Positions 21,001 to 32,235 of a stretch of 64,000 nt of DNA are shown one piece after another. This DNA is from Symbiodinium natans (Eukaryota; Sar; Dinophyceae; Suessiales; Symbiodiniaceae). The notes beneath the pieces are model-generated. The model was not told the origin of the DNA. It made no database searches and saw only the letters and a program-made list of their open reading frames with translations. A program made the position numbers and the translations under genes. The stretch is taken from contig CAJNDS010002402.1 in NCBI GenBank assembly GCA_905221605.1, positions 62,001-126,000 on the forward strand. The letters are read 5' to 3'. Within the stretch, counting starts at the first letter, position 1, and every line of letters starts with the position of its first letter.

Positions 21001-21145
21001 ATTTGCAGCTCGGCTCTTCCTGCAGGATGAATCGCGTACGAGCTAGAATCCATAGGGGTCCGTAGGAGGCTCTGGAATCATGCACTTGGAGAGGTCCTGA
21101 CCGGCAACTCCAGCCTTGCAAATGCCACTGCCGACCTCGGCTAGC
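15050..21145 (-). CDS. Divergent actin-family protein (actin or actin-related), multi-exon
   Basis: Exons on the minus strand follow actin order. P1-loop segment EVGSGICKAGVAGQD (about 21125-21075); DHYIGQPARAV (about 20800-20835); DWEDMELIWRHTFFNELRV (about 20480-20420); ANRERMTQIMFE (about 20230-20190); VFYVPAL then YISTQAVLAMYSSGRTTG (20140-20010); P2-loop segment IVCDSGDGVTHVVPVYE (about 19910-19860); YLMKLVVESG then TSLSTTAERAIW (19410-19270); CCYVAANFDEELAK (about 19085-19044); ELPDGTVIRLNSERFKCAE then ALFNPALVG (18866-18710); EGFGKRLQAQLAKL TPSTIRI (about 15530-15445); APDDRRFSVFIGG (about 15355-15315); a terminal IDRTDYLEDGF (about 15110-15070). Actins bind and hydrolyse ATP and polymerise or serve in ARP complexes. 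The P1 aspartate reads Glu here and several cores differ, so this is not a conventional actin; an ARP or a decaying copy are alternatives. The exon between ALFNPALVG and EGFGKR is not clearly found. Confidence 0.8.
18075..18297. repeat. GC-rich inverted/direct repeats (hairpin cluster)
   Basis: GTGACTCCC at 18075-18083 pairs perfectly with GGGAGTCAC at 18098-18106. The motif CTACCCCAAAAA followed by GCGCGGGAG recurs three times (about 18133, 18191 and 18270), and GACTCCCCCGCG near 18243 pairs with CGCGGGAGTC near 18283. The cluster ends about 25 bp before the tRNA-like element, as in a composite short element. Confidence 0.7.
18314..18398 (+). other. tRNA-like sequence with Pol III A and B boxes
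   Basis: TGGTCTAGTGG at 18321-18331 fits a tRNA A box, and GGTTCAAATCC at 18378-18388 is a perfect B box. Spacing is compatible with a tRNA carrying a long variable arm or small intron. However, the T stem has only three of five pairs and the acceptor ends do not pair, so this is more likely a tRNA-derived SINE head or pseudogene than a working tRNA gene. Confidence 0.4.
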
Positions 21146-21149
21146 AACC

Positions 21150-23430
21150 GCCTTGAGCTTCCCACAGCTTCAGCATTTAGATACTCTAGATAGTCTACTG
21201 AAGCCCCTGAAAACGCATGAGCATGCTTCAATGCTGTCGTGCTTTGGGTTTCTTACTGAGAACCAGGCATCTATTACAACTGTAGGCCCGAGGCCCTGCA
21301 TCGAGACAACGCAACTTCTTTGGCCAGCAAGGTTAGACCATACAACCTCGAAGCGTTCCGTGGTTCTATGATGTTCTATGTCAACATGTCGATTCTGCAC
21401 CTTGCTCATCGCGAGGCGCAATGCTCCGTGTTCATTGGGAGGCTATGGATTGGCCGGAGACGTCCTACTCATGGTGCTGCTGTTAAGAAAGATGTGTATA
21501 TGGATGTGCTTGCGTTTGTTTGCTGTATTTGCGTGTATGATTTTCTTTGCGTGTGGCTCCACGCCGTTGGCCTCACACCAGACCTACAGCTTGCTGATAA
21601 TCAAGCATGTCCGGGCCATGCACTTTTAGTGACGACTGTGCGCAGAGCCAAGCGGACAAGAGGCATGCCAGAAACTGACACGCTGCTAGGCAACTCTTCG
21701 AAGGCTGTCTCAGCAGCACGCCAAACAATGCACCGCATGCCATGGACTGTTTTTCCAAGACAGGGACGCAGTTCTGAGCTACAACAGCCAGTGCAACAGT
21801 GCGACCTTTCTCGGAGTGTCTAAGTGTCCCGACTAGGCGCGAGTCCTGCTCACAACCGTCACAGCCACTCGAGAAGGAAGTTTGGCGACTCCAACGGTTT
21901 GAGGGAGCGCCACGTCACCAGTGCTGCTAAAAGCAGCACAAGAGATACCATGAAAAGCCCCACTTCCTCGACAGCTTTCCAAGAGTTTTCTAAGAATGTC
22001 AAGCACGCACTCTGATAGGCAATGTCGGAAGAACTAATGGCTTGAGGTCATGTTTCAATGGCAGGGTCATACAATGGGAACCTTCAAGAGCTTCAAACGG
22101 ACCTTAAGATCTTCAAGCACAAGGGTCTGCTATGACTGGTCCGCACGCACGAAGGGTGGCCACCGTCGACCAATTGAGCGCAGAATGAGCTGGCATAGTT
22201 CCCAGCACCATCCAGGGCGAAATCGCACCCAATAGTGACCTCACACAAAAATGTTCCCTTCACCGTGGCTTCACATTATCCTTAAGAGTTAAAGGTCCGA
22301 AAAGCATGCAAAAACTCACAGCTATCCGCAACCCGCAACAGTCACTAGGAAACCAGGACGTCTTTTTGGAAGCTTTCCGGGCACACGTGAGCAAGCATCA
22401 TGAACATTGATGGAACAGTGACTGGGAAGCGATATCAGTCTAGAAGACCCCATGATTCTGCAACCAGTGCCTCCGGCCGACACGCCCCCCGTGCCACAGG
22501 TGGCAGCTGCCAAATTCGTTTGCGTGATGCTATGGGGGGGACCAGGACTGGATCCTGCAGACAGTGACATAACAAAAAGAAAGCAGTCTGGCCCTCTCTT
22601 TGCCGCCTTCCTCTTGGCAGCCACCCCACCCAAGCTTCACTCGGCACAGCAAGGCCTGTTGCCTGGCATCTTTCGGTGGTGGGAAGGTGGGAAAAACCAT
22701 CTCTTGTGCCGGCTTCTGACTTCTTGGCAGCCACCACCCCAAGCTTCATTTGGGGACAGGCACACGAGTACCAGCAAGGTATTGCACCGTCTGCTGGCAC
22801 GCCACTTACTGCTAGCTTCGGCAAACAGGGCATCAGGGCTCCTCCGGCGAGCCTGTACGTCCTGTACGTCCCCCAAGCTCACTGAAAACGGGTCGGCGAA
22901 TCACCGGCATCTTCTTTTTCGACCCTGCGGCCTGTATACATTAGGCTATGCATGTGGCTGGAGTACTGACTGCCCTAGCACTTCAATACCACAGAAAGGG
23001 CATATCTTTCAGCCACCTTCAACACCTTCAGCACTGCAGCTACGAGCCATCTTAGGCACAAGAGGTTTGCGCGGGTGCCTGACTTTCTAATGGAGGATGT
23101 GGAGAACCCAGAAGCAGACGTCTGCACAAGCATCACCAAAGCCCCGCAAGTTCCAAGGTTGCGCCGGGCAGCATGGTGATGTGAATTGAATGCGCACTGC
23201 AGCGCTCAAGGATGCCTTTGGTGAAAGGTGCTCACATTCCTTCAAAAACCTGTTCACAGACATGTTCACACGCTGGAGACTTCACTTCGAGATCGTTCGT
23301 GCATGGTCACGTCATATCTGGCTTGTGTCAGGTGCAGCCGGGAATGCCCCAAGCCGGATGCAAGCCGAGCGGATCCTCTCGCCCTGTCTGAGCAGCCAGT
23401 ACGTGATATGCCTTCAGTTGCGACACGGGC
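21150..23430. other. Spacer with no recognised gene
   Basis: No family is recognisable on either strand. A direct repeat built around TTGGCAGCCACC and CAAGCTTCA occurs at about 22612-22650 and 22724-22760. The 212-codon plus-strand open frame at 22452-23090 overlaps that repeat, lacks family motifs and is opposite to every supported gene here, so I do not call it a gene. Confidence 0.4.
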
Positions 23431-23441
23431 AACGTATGCTT

Positions 23442-25312
23442 CTATGCCGATGCGACACAATAAGGAAGAAAAGTCCGTGTCCTTTGGTCAAAGCAAGCAG
23501 CCTCCACTGCCTTTGGATCGCCGGCCTTCGCCGCTCGAAGAAGCTGAGTTACTGCCAAGGCTTGCACAGCTGTGAAGACCAGCTCCAGCGCCGTCCACCC
23601 CAAACCTGAAGGGGGCGAGCCAACTTCCTCCACACATCCTCATACCTCTGACCACGGGAATCGGAATTTCTATGAAATTCCCTGCACAGTCCTTGCCTAA
23701 AGCGAAGGTCGCCTCAAAGCGCTGGGCCCAACCAAACGCGAACAGCATAGCTACCCGAACCGATTCCTGGCACGCAGCATATCAACTATTCTGGAAAGGG
23801 ACACGTAGAAAGTTGTAAAAAGTTGTGAAAAGCACTTGTGGAGTGAGAGGATGAGAAAGGCTTATCGATTTTCTACCTCGCCTCGGCTGGCCCAGACAGC
23901 AGAATCGTCATGAGCGTCAGCCACGCTTGCTGTGATGGAGAGTCAGCCAAGACTGCCTTCTGAGAACACTTGACACCATTCCGCACATGGCACTCTGTGA
24001 AGCCGCTCCCGAGCCTTAATGCCAAGGATGCAGGGCATGCGGAGGAGCAGAGCAAGCCACCAACCACCGGCACCAGCCAGCAGAATCATCCAGTCATTGT
24101 CTGCCTCGGACTGCATGGCTGCGATAACTGCACGACGACTGTGCTGCGACTTGCTCGGCCCCTTGCTGCCCGCTCAAGACTAGACCAGACCAGCATGTTG
24201 ACATGCGTGCTGCGCTGCACGCGTCATCAGGATGTAGACGATGACAAACGGGGCAATAGATAATAGAAGCAACCTCAGTGACACAACAACGCAGCGTGCG
24301 ACCACAGATTCTGCCACGCCATGCTGGCCGCTCGCCACTGTGACAGCGACCGAGCTGCGGGAAACAGCACCGCACTTTCCTAGAGAACGCATCGATCTCC
24401 TCATCAGCTGGAAGAGGTTTGTACTCCATGGCCTGTTCAGATCTCGACGAGAGAAAGCCTGCTCCGTCTGTCTCTGACTTAAACAACACATCTTTTTTTT
24501 CTCGTCTTTCAAGCTTCAGCAGGAGAGCATTTCTGGTTCTTCACTTGTCTAGGAGTGAAGAGGAGCAGCTTCGCCTCCGTGCTTTGAGCAGAGCCTTGTG
24601 CAGCTCGGACGGCAAAGATGTGCAAAGGCAAACTTGGTGTACGTGTTTACATCGGCCAGGTCGCATCGAAGGGGAACTCTTGATGTTTTGGGACGTTGAC
24701 GCACTAGCCTTGCCTCACGCCCAACGGAACCGCAGGTCCTCCTCACTGCTGCTCTCGGCAGGGAGGTGGCCAAGCGTGTCCATCGTTGGCTCCTCGCCGC
24801 CGTGCCGTGCCGTGTGCCGTGTTCAAAGGGCCACGCATGAGCTCGCTTTCGGCTGCCGCCACAGTGGTTGACTGCAAGGGGTCAGCTCCCCGGCAGGCTG
24901 TAGACATACTGCCCCGCGTCTGCAGCTCAACTGCAGCAGCAGCCCACGATCTTCCCGAACAAGGCACTGGAAGGGCGGGTGCCATTTAAAAATCTCCCAG
25001 CAGCTGATGGCCCCAGTGCAGGTAGAGCTCTTTGGCAAAACCGTGGCCTCTCTGTCTCTCCCGAAGTAGAGATGTACCTCATCTCGCCGTGAGACACGGC
25101 CCACAGAAGTAGAAGGGCCCATGTGGGCCTTGGACCCGGGAAAAGTACCCATGGCTTCGAAGAGCAGACGGCTAGCCAAAAGAGCTCGCATCCAGTTCGA
25201 GCGGAAATGCACTTATGTGGAACCGCATCGAAAAAGCCACTGTGCCTCTTGCACTGGTATTGGTGTCCAGGCTTTTGGAGGCAAGGTGGAGGGGTGTGAA
25301 GCCCTCGTGATC
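23442..25312 (-). CDS. Ankyrin-repeat protein fragments
   Basis: Two minus-strand segments look like ankyrin repeats. One begins at 25312 just after a CACAG acceptor and reads DHEGFTPLHLASKSLDTNT, matching the DxxGxTPLHLA core. The other, at 23633-23442, reads GLGWTALE and then LLRAAKAGDPKAVEAAC, the GWTALE and LLxAAKxGD elements of the repeat. They are 1.7 kb apart, so several exons between them would be needed for one protein; I could not place these. Ankyrin repeats mediate protein-protein contacts. Two separate genes or fragments remain possible. Confidence 0.4.
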
Positions 25313-26225
25313 CTGTGTAGTCAGTAGAGTCCGTCGTCTATGCCAGGAGCTGCAGAGCCTCGACCAAACCCGAACAAGTAAAAATTAACCCAGCCCGCAC
25401 AAAGCCTGTACAGCGCCCCGCAGGCTGCCGCAATGGCCACCGTGTCACGGATGTCACGAGAGAAGCCGCTGCACCGTGATCACCTTATTAGACATGTGAG
25501 GTCTTTGCACCTCTTCTTGCTCTTTGTACTAGTGCTTCTTGTTCTGCTCTTGCAGAAGGTTGAGCACCTTCATGAAATAAACAGCTAAGCATTGAAACAC
25601 ATGCTGTCACATGCACAGTGCACAACACAACTTCTCTGCTTGCCATGCAGTCAAGACCAAATCGCGCTTGTTTGCGTCTACAGTGTGGCATCATCTGCGG
25701 GTTGCTCTAAATGAAGGGTCCGGTCCTTTCAAAGGGAATCTTATTAAAATTATGAACGGTACCTACCGTTGACCCTCGTTTCGAACAACCTCCAGTCTGG
25801 ATTGGAAGCATCATTGCGGTGTCTCGGAGATCACAGCATCCACTCGGCAGGCTTGCTTTCACAGGTGGCTACATTGGCGGACGTTCCTGGAAAGAAGCCC
25901 TGCCGAAGACTGTATGCGGATGGACCATGTCCCGAAATCGGCTAGGCAGGAGCTCCAAACGATTCCAAACGGGCAGTGGCAGGTTGTGAAGCAGTCACAG
26001 GCAATGGCCAGCCTGGTGCACGTGTGACACACTCTGTGGCAGCACAGTGCACCGTTGGAAGGCAATCCTAATCAACCCCTACATGTACATGCCTAGCTTG
26101 ATGCCACCGCAAACGCCTTTGTAGCGCTTGAGCCATGTGACCGCCACGCCACCCTCACGCCAATCAACAAAACTAAGATTCTGGGCAGATGTTCCGCTCA
26201 GCTGTGAATTCCTTCCTTCAGCACA

Positions 26226-28065
26226 TCAGATGATGCACTGGCCAGAAAAGGCAACCACGCTCACTTCCTCGTTGGTGTGTCGTCGCTCGGTGTCGCAATT
26301 GACGTCCTCATCCTCACACTCCAAAGAGCAAGAGATTGTACACTTTCGGTCACAAACACTGAGCCCCCGCTGCTTGACTAATTCGGGGGCCACAAATCGA
26401 ATCATGCCTGTGAAACCACTAGGTTCCGGCCATGGCAAACTTCCAGGTGCAGACCAGTATCGATGGCTACGTCGACAGACGAAGCTGTAGATTGTAGGAC
26501 CCGCACCCATCCCCCATCGGATCCCCACCTTTTGGACTGGCTCGCAACCACCAGGGGCCGGACACTTCCAATATTGGTTCCCAATGGCACGGTGGCCCCA
26601 CCGTTGCCCCAGCCAGGCACACTTCTTGTCGAGTACACGGATGCACATTGAACGCTTTGGCCTTGCGCAAGTCGATTCTGTGCTTGGAACAAAAGAAGTA
26701 TCAGTTCGGGGTAGCTGTGGCGAAGGTCCGGTAAAGATCGAGCACTAGCTGGAGTGACAAGATGTCACGAGCGACTGGTGCTTTTCTACGAGCCAATACT
26801 CCGACTGTTGTGAGGTATACGAGTATGGTGAGCAAAGGGGCCCCGCGCCTGTAGCAGCTTGGAAGGAATGGGCACCTTGCTGGACGGCGATCCAACCAAC
26901 CTCTTCGTCCTGGATGTTCAGGCCTCCATGCTGCGACGTTTCTGCCATCTCCAGAGCCACCTCATCGTTGGAGGAACTGACGAACATTTACAAACACCTG
27001 GCATTTGCCCCGTAGGCCCCGCAGGCTTGACCCACAACGTCTGAGCGCAGCACCCAGGCATCTGCAGGGTTCACACTGTTGACCCCCACCTCAGAGTTCT
27101 TCAAAGCAACAGCATGTCACTCTGGGCACGCCTTTTTCTGAAGCCGCCAAGATGCGGTAAACCACGGCTGGGAGTCCGATGCTGGCAAGCCGGCTTCGTT
27201 GTTGGCGGTCTGGATCGTTGCCAAGAACGCGGGTCTCTGCGTGAAAGGATGCTGAAAGTTCACTTTGTGCCATGAAGTGCTGAGACCTCCTTTCGAACGG
27301 CTGGATGCATGAACAGCACAAACTGAGAGTGGAAGAACAGAGAGACAGCATATGCAACCCAAAGCCATGAGTCCTGCAGGTCTGCACTTGGTACTGGCCG
27401 CGAGCTTCGAAGTTGAATCCCGACCCGCTTCCAACCACAAGCCACTGCCTGCACCGCTTCGGCACTTCGCTGCTCACTCACGCACCAGGGCTGTCACAAG
27501 CGCTGCACTCGTACTTAGCCGCAAGAGAAGATGCCACATGATGAGACAACATGCGAGCACAGGCGAGAGCATCGGCACTAGCACAGGCGCCAGCACATGC
27601 GAAGCGAATCGAAGCGATATGAAACCGATACTGTTCAACAATCATACCGCAGGTGCATCTGCAAGCCTGGCCTGGGAGCTGAGAAACTCCCGGTGGCATG
27701 GCCACGAAGGTCACCGTCATAGCGAGTTGGAGGCTCGGCGTGCTGCCTGGTGGTGTAGCAACGATGGCCTCAAAACCGGTGGTGGTGACCCCTTTCAGGC
27801 GGATAGCTGCGGGTCCTTCTGTTTCGCCGGAGGGGGCGAGCACCACGATTGGGGGCTCGGCAAAGGCCGCACTGAAGGAAGCACTGATCCACTCTCCGCT
27901 TCGCACAGTCACTTCGCCAACCTCAAGGCTTGGTGTACCCGCAAATGTCCTTGTCGTGGTTGTGGTCGTGGTCGTTGTAAACATCCCCACTGTAAAGGCT
28001 TTGGACCAGGCAAGGATGCTTGCCGCTTCACCAACGTGCGAGCGCTCGGAGTCACAATAAGCATC
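26226..28065 (-). CDS. Repeat unit 3 and C-terminus of the astacin gene
   Basis: Exon 27672-28065 finishes unit 2 (DAYCDSERSH, ILAWS), has a short Thr linker and starts unit 3 (SLEVGEVTV, PPIVVLAP, GFEAIVATPPG). The rest of unit 3 is spread over smaller exons: GGLSTSWHKVNF and TANNEAG (about 27295-27150), VALEMAETS and EEVGWIAV (about 26970-26850), RPLVVASQ to VDVAI (ending at 26462), and a last exon 26226-26312 reading DEDVNCDTERRHTNEEV to VVAFSGQCII and TGA. The final intron 26313-26461 is GA-AG. Middle boundaries (26.5-27.6 kb) are approximate. Confidence 0.65.
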
Positions 28066-31000
28066 CTCAATGTAGAGAGGGAGAGAGGGAGGAGGAGAGA
28101 GAGTAGGGAGAGAGAAGAGCGAGGAGAGAGACACGGACGGAGAACGAGACTGGAGAGCGGCGAAAAATGCAAAAGAGCGAGCGCGAGATGGAGTGGTTTG
28201 GGAGTAGTGAGATTGGCAGGTGTGTTTGACAACGACTGTCCTCATCTACAAAGAGGTGCACAGAGGAGCCAGACGAGGAAGACATCCTGAGCCAGCCGCC
28301 GTTGTTGCCATTGCGTGATGACTGGCTTCCCACCACAAGTGGTGAATCGGTTCCCAAGTCCACTGACAGGCTGACTTCGGTCGCTCCCTCGTCCAGACCC
28401 TTCACGACGGCGTTTGTCAATGCAACACTGTAGGCAACAGGTCCCAGCTCCGTATCAAAGCTGCCCTGTCCCGCCTCCATGGCAACATAGCCTACTTCTT
28501 CCGTTACGTTGACATCTCCAACCTTCGATGTCTCAGCTGATTCCAAGGCAACGGACACTTCCGTCTCAGACAGAGCCTCACAAGCTAAAGTTAGCCAGGG
28601 CTTGGAGAAGAATCTCGGCACAGCCCCTTGCTCGTTGTTCGCGCTCTGCAGGGTTGCTACGACTGCTGGTACGGAGGCGAATGGTGAGAGGAAGCCGATC
28701 TTGGCCCAACCGGCACTAACCCCCTGAGCTTGGCAACTTGTGCCCACTTGCCTGGCTGAAATCTCCTTCAGCCCAGCTTCAACTGTCCGGCCATCAGGCA
28801 GCATATGCACTCCAGGCAGAACAGCCATGTAGGACACCGTCATGTCTGTTCGGGTGTCAGTCGGCCCTGGTGGAACCACAACGAGAGCCTGGAAGCCCGA
28901 GGCAGACACGGATCTGACCCGTACACTGAGTGGAATTGTCTCTCCACCAGCGCTCGCCCCGGGCATCAGCACGACCACAGGCAGACCCTCAAATCTGCTC
29001 TGGAAGGAAAAGCTCTGCCATCCAGCACTTTCACCTCGCAGATTGGGCAAATACGCAGAGTTGGCACATGCTGTCGCTCACTTCATCTGACCCTACACCG
29101 GCCACTTTGAGCACTATGCAGTGTTACTGCGCTTCCCCCTGCCTGCCACAACGATCGTGCCAACTTCGAGGAACGCGGAGCCGGCTGCATTGGTGGTCGA
29201 TGAGCCTGGGGCCTGTGTGGTCGTGGTTGTCATCACAGTCGTTGTGGTGGTCGTTGTGGTGGTCGTGGTGGTCGTTGTGGTGGTGGTTGTGGTGGTCGTT
29301 GTGGTGGTCGTGGTGGTGGTGGTGGTGGTGGTGGTGGTGGTGGTGGTGGTGGTGGTGGTGGTGGTGGTGGTGGTGGTGGTGGTGGTGGTAGTGGTGGTAG
29401 TAGTGGTAGTGGCGGTAGTGGCGGTGGCGGGCAGCGCAAGGCTACCGGACCACGCGATCAGGGCAACTTGTTCACTAGCATGCTTCCTTTCATCATCGCA
29501 GTACGTGTCTTCATCAATGAAGGCTGCAACTGTAGAACTTGCCACTGACGACACTCGAAGAAATCCACCATCCGACCCCACGCGTGACACTTGACTCCCC
29601 AGGACTAGAGGAGACACTGTCTGGAGATCTGTCTGCAAGGGCACCTGCGTGATTCCGTCATCCAGGCCCTTGACCACCTCTCCTGTCACCAGCGCACTAT
29701 AAAGCACCTGCTGGGACGCAACCTGAATGCTTCCGTGACCGACCTCCATGGCAAGGTACCCGACCTCCTCTGCCACTGTGATGGTTCCGACATTCGATGT
29801 CTCTCCCGACTCCAATGCGATGTCGGCGGACGATACCGACAATGAGGAGGCGGCCACTGTCATCCAAGGTGTGGAGAAAGTCATTGGCACATTTCCTGCC
29901 TCGTTGTTGGCAGTCTGCAATGTCAGCAGCAAAGCAGGGGGCGCCCCATACAAGTTCCAGAACAGCAGGCTCGACCAGCTTGTTGAGAGCCCGGAAGCCT
30001 TGCAGTTACTGGACGCCTGGCGGGCCACGGTTTGCACTCGCCCTGCCTCGAACCTTCGACCATCCGGAAGCTGGTGCACACCCGCTGCCGCCGCCATGTA
30101 TGCCACAGTCATGCCCGAGTGATTGCCAGATTGGCCGGGGGGGACGGCAACCAGCGCCTCACGGGCGATATAACGACTTATAAGGGCTACAATCAGGCTA
30201 CAGTTTACAATCGGCTACCAGGTTTTGCAGTGCGCTTGCCAACAGTTTTTTTGGAGTTCATGAGAACCCTGCCTCGAAGCTGGCTGCAGTGACACCACGG
30301 ATGCGAACATTCGCCGGTACAGCCTGTCCCGTCGGGAGAACAACAATCACCGGCGGCTGCTCGAACTGACTGCGCAAGTGGAAGACCTGCCAGCCATCCT
30401 GACCTGCCCGCCCCCGTGGATGATGCACAGGTCTCAATACTCTGGTCTAGAAGATCCGACTGCTGCACACACTAGCATGAGCCGGTACGGGACATGATGG
30501 CAGATCACCCGTGAAGTTCCTACTGCAAGCATCTGACATCGCAGTCACCCGATGCATCCGCAGGCGTGGCGGATGAGAGTTCCAAGCTGAGCGCGAAATG
30601 CAACTCCAGTCCCAGCCTGTGACAGTGATCTCCCCAACCTCCAGAAAGGGGCCGGATACTGGAGGTGGCGGCTCGCGAGTTGTGGTGGTGGTCGTCGTGG
30701 TCGTCGTGGTCGTGGTCGTGGTCGTCGTCGTCGTGGTCGTTCCAGTGGTGCCGCCGATCAGCCTTGCAATCCGCAGCACGTGCATCATGGATGTGCATGT
30801 GCCAGTCCTTACAAGAAACATCTCCTGTCACAGTGCTGAGACTGCAGCCGGCATCGATAGGCGTCCAATACTTGCTTGATGTCACCCTCGGACAAGTGAT
30901 CTCGATTTCCCACGAGTTTGTTGTTTGATGTGGGAATCGCATCGAAGTAGTAGCCATTCGCAATTGTGCGGTTGCTGCTTCTCTGACGGTAATAGTGCAT

Positions 31001-32235
31001 GATGCTTTCCTCGGATGTGACAGCACAGACGCACAGCGTAGCCGATATCAATTTCAGTGGCAGCTGAATCTAAACAAGGAAACTCATGATAGCCATTGCG
31101 CAACACCGGGTAATGCATCCGTTGTAAGCATTCTAAGCTTCATAGTCGTACGCCGCATGGCCAATCTGTGGATCAGCCCCGCCATCGTCCGCTGATCCGA
31201 TGTACGTCTTCTCAGACGGAAGATATTGAGACACCCATCGGCTGTCCACGTTCTCCCAGTACATCTGCAAAGCAGGACCCTTTCCATAGTACTCCGCTTG
31301 CGCATCCGCCCGCTTCTGCTCGTGATTCAGACCCAAGCCTGCAAAAGAGTGGATGTCACTACCGACAGGGCATGCGTGGCGATGACAAAAAAAGGTACAT
31401 GCGCGGCTGTGAAAGAGCCGAGTCAGCCGAGTGGCAGTGGCCAATTTCATGAACCATGCTGCCCCTGTGGTTCATGTTCTTGCACCATCCTAAGTTGATC
31501 CTGCCATAGCTGTAGGGCCTACCCAAGTTGGACCAGCAGCTTCCGGTGTCGTAGATGCCAATGAGATAGTAGGGAGAGACGGCAGCATCATCCTCAATCA
31601 CCGCAACGCATGTGTGCGTGCGCCAGTCGGCCGCTGCTGCCCGGAAAGCCTCCTTCCGTGTGTCGTCGACATCAGTGTCGAACTTGTACCGAACGACCAC
31701 ATACTCCTCCCACTGCGGGACCATGCCCTCCGGCGCCTGGCTGGTACGCTCGATCCACGGCCGGCCAGCTTGGCAGCCTGGACTGTCATTGCAAAGCCTC
31801 TCCCACATGGGGTTGGAAGTCTCACTGGCCACTTCGTCTTGCAAGAGGGCGGCCTTGGCTGCGTCTCCTTCATCAAGCGGTATGCCGTCTTCCTCTTGCG
31901 CCGGTGTCAGTCGCTTGCCGGCAACAACCGAATCAACGTAGGCGGTTGCGGCTGCATTCGGCTTGAGAAGTCCCGCACGGACCGAGCCACCACTTTCAAA
32001 AGGGCCCAGCCAACGATAAACGCGCATTGGGCAAGAATCTCCCATCACGCAATCACCCAGAGGGGCTGGCAAGGTGAGTCCAGGCCGGGGAGATGCTCCC
32101 CAGACAGCTGTGTTCAGTAGACTTGCCCCACATCGACATTCATCTTGCACCAACGCAAACAGGTCTAAGCCCTGACTGATGCAGAACTCGAAGCACAAGG
32201 ATGCTGTGAGCTCATTGGAGCGCATGCGGAAGAAC
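26226..32235 (-). CDS. Astacin-type metalloprotease with WSC-like region and repeated lectin-like units
   Basis: Resolved exons: 31436-32235, 31142-31338, 30825-31009, 30617-30762, 30273-30403, 29143-30157, 28241-29034, 27672-28065, then less certain exons, ending with 26312-26226 and a TGA stop. Reading frames stay in phase across all these joins. The order is a WSC-like Cys region, a propeptide-like stretch, an astacin catalytic domain and three ~300-residue repeat units joined by poly-Thr linkers. Astacins are secreted zinc endopeptidases; lectin-like units would target it to glycans on a surface or matrix (inference). Introns start GC or GA and end AG. The true N-terminus with signal peptide was not found upstream of 32235, so the gene is incomplete at its 5' end as annotated. 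Confidence 0.8.
28241..29034 (-). CDS. Repeat unit 2 of the astacin gene
   Basis: A single 794-bp exon joined to unit 1 through a 108-bp GC-AG intron (29035-29142). It contains the same landmarks in the same order: GWQSFSFQSRF, PVVVLMPG, SGFQALVVVPPG, MTVSYMAVLPGVHMLPDG, SANNEQG, EEVGYVAMEAG, VVKGLDEG, SPLVVGSQ and HLFVDE. It ends at a GA donor and joins DAYCDSERSH across a 175-bp intron rich in CT on the sense strand. Confidence 0.75.
29143..30762 (-). CDS. Poly-Thr linker and repeat unit 1 of the astacin gene
   Basis: Exon 30617-30762 encodes a Thr-rich linker then FLEVGEITVTG; exon 30273-30403 gives DGWQVFHLRSQFEQPPVIVV and ends SFE; exon 29143-30157 continues ALVAVPPG, then MTVAYMAAAAGVHQLPDG, TANNEAG, EEVGYLAMEVG, VVKGLD, SPLVLGSQ and DEDTYCDDERKH, followed by a second linker of roughly 65 Thr. 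The W..F...F..PP pattern with a later GF/SF strand resembles H-type lectin domains, but I cannot confirm the family from sequence alone. Introns are GC-AG: 30404-30616 and 30158-30272. Confidence 0.75.
29205..29425. repeat. (GTG/GTC) triplet tract coding for the poly-Thr linker
   Basis: On the minus strand this is ACN-type codons (ACC, ACG, ACT), giving about 65 threonines within the astacin gene. The codon mixture at the right part and pure CAC/ACC at the left suggests the left part expanded recently. Related shorter tracts are at about 30680-30740 and 27950-27985. Confidence 0.85.
31142..32235 (-). CDS. Astacin catalytic domain and WSC-like N-terminal part
   Basis: After the acceptor at 32236 comes a Cys-patterned segment, LCFEFCISQGLDLFALVQDE then CRCG, resembling the second half of a WSC domain. 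About 150 residues further on WEEYVVVRYKF and HTCVAVIED match the start of an astacin domain. The zinc site is built across a 97-bp GC-AG intron (31339-31435): MVHEIGH before and CLGLNHEQKR after, giving HExxHxxGxxH. The Met-turn is built across a 132-bp GA-AG intron (31010-31141): AAYDY before and ESIMHYY after. All catalytic signatures are therefore present, so the protease is likely active. Confidence 0.85.

Noticed and set aside
22452-23090. 212-codon plus-strand frame
   Set aside because: Overlaps a direct repeat, has no recognisable motif and opposes the strand of all supported genes.
27352-28290. 312-codon plus-strand frame
   Set aside because: Antisense to well-supported repeat units 2 and 3 of the astacin gene and crosses an intron.
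29121-29594. Poly-Val and poly-Trp plus-strand frames
   Set aside because: They are antisense readings of the Thr-coding triplet tract of the astacin gene.
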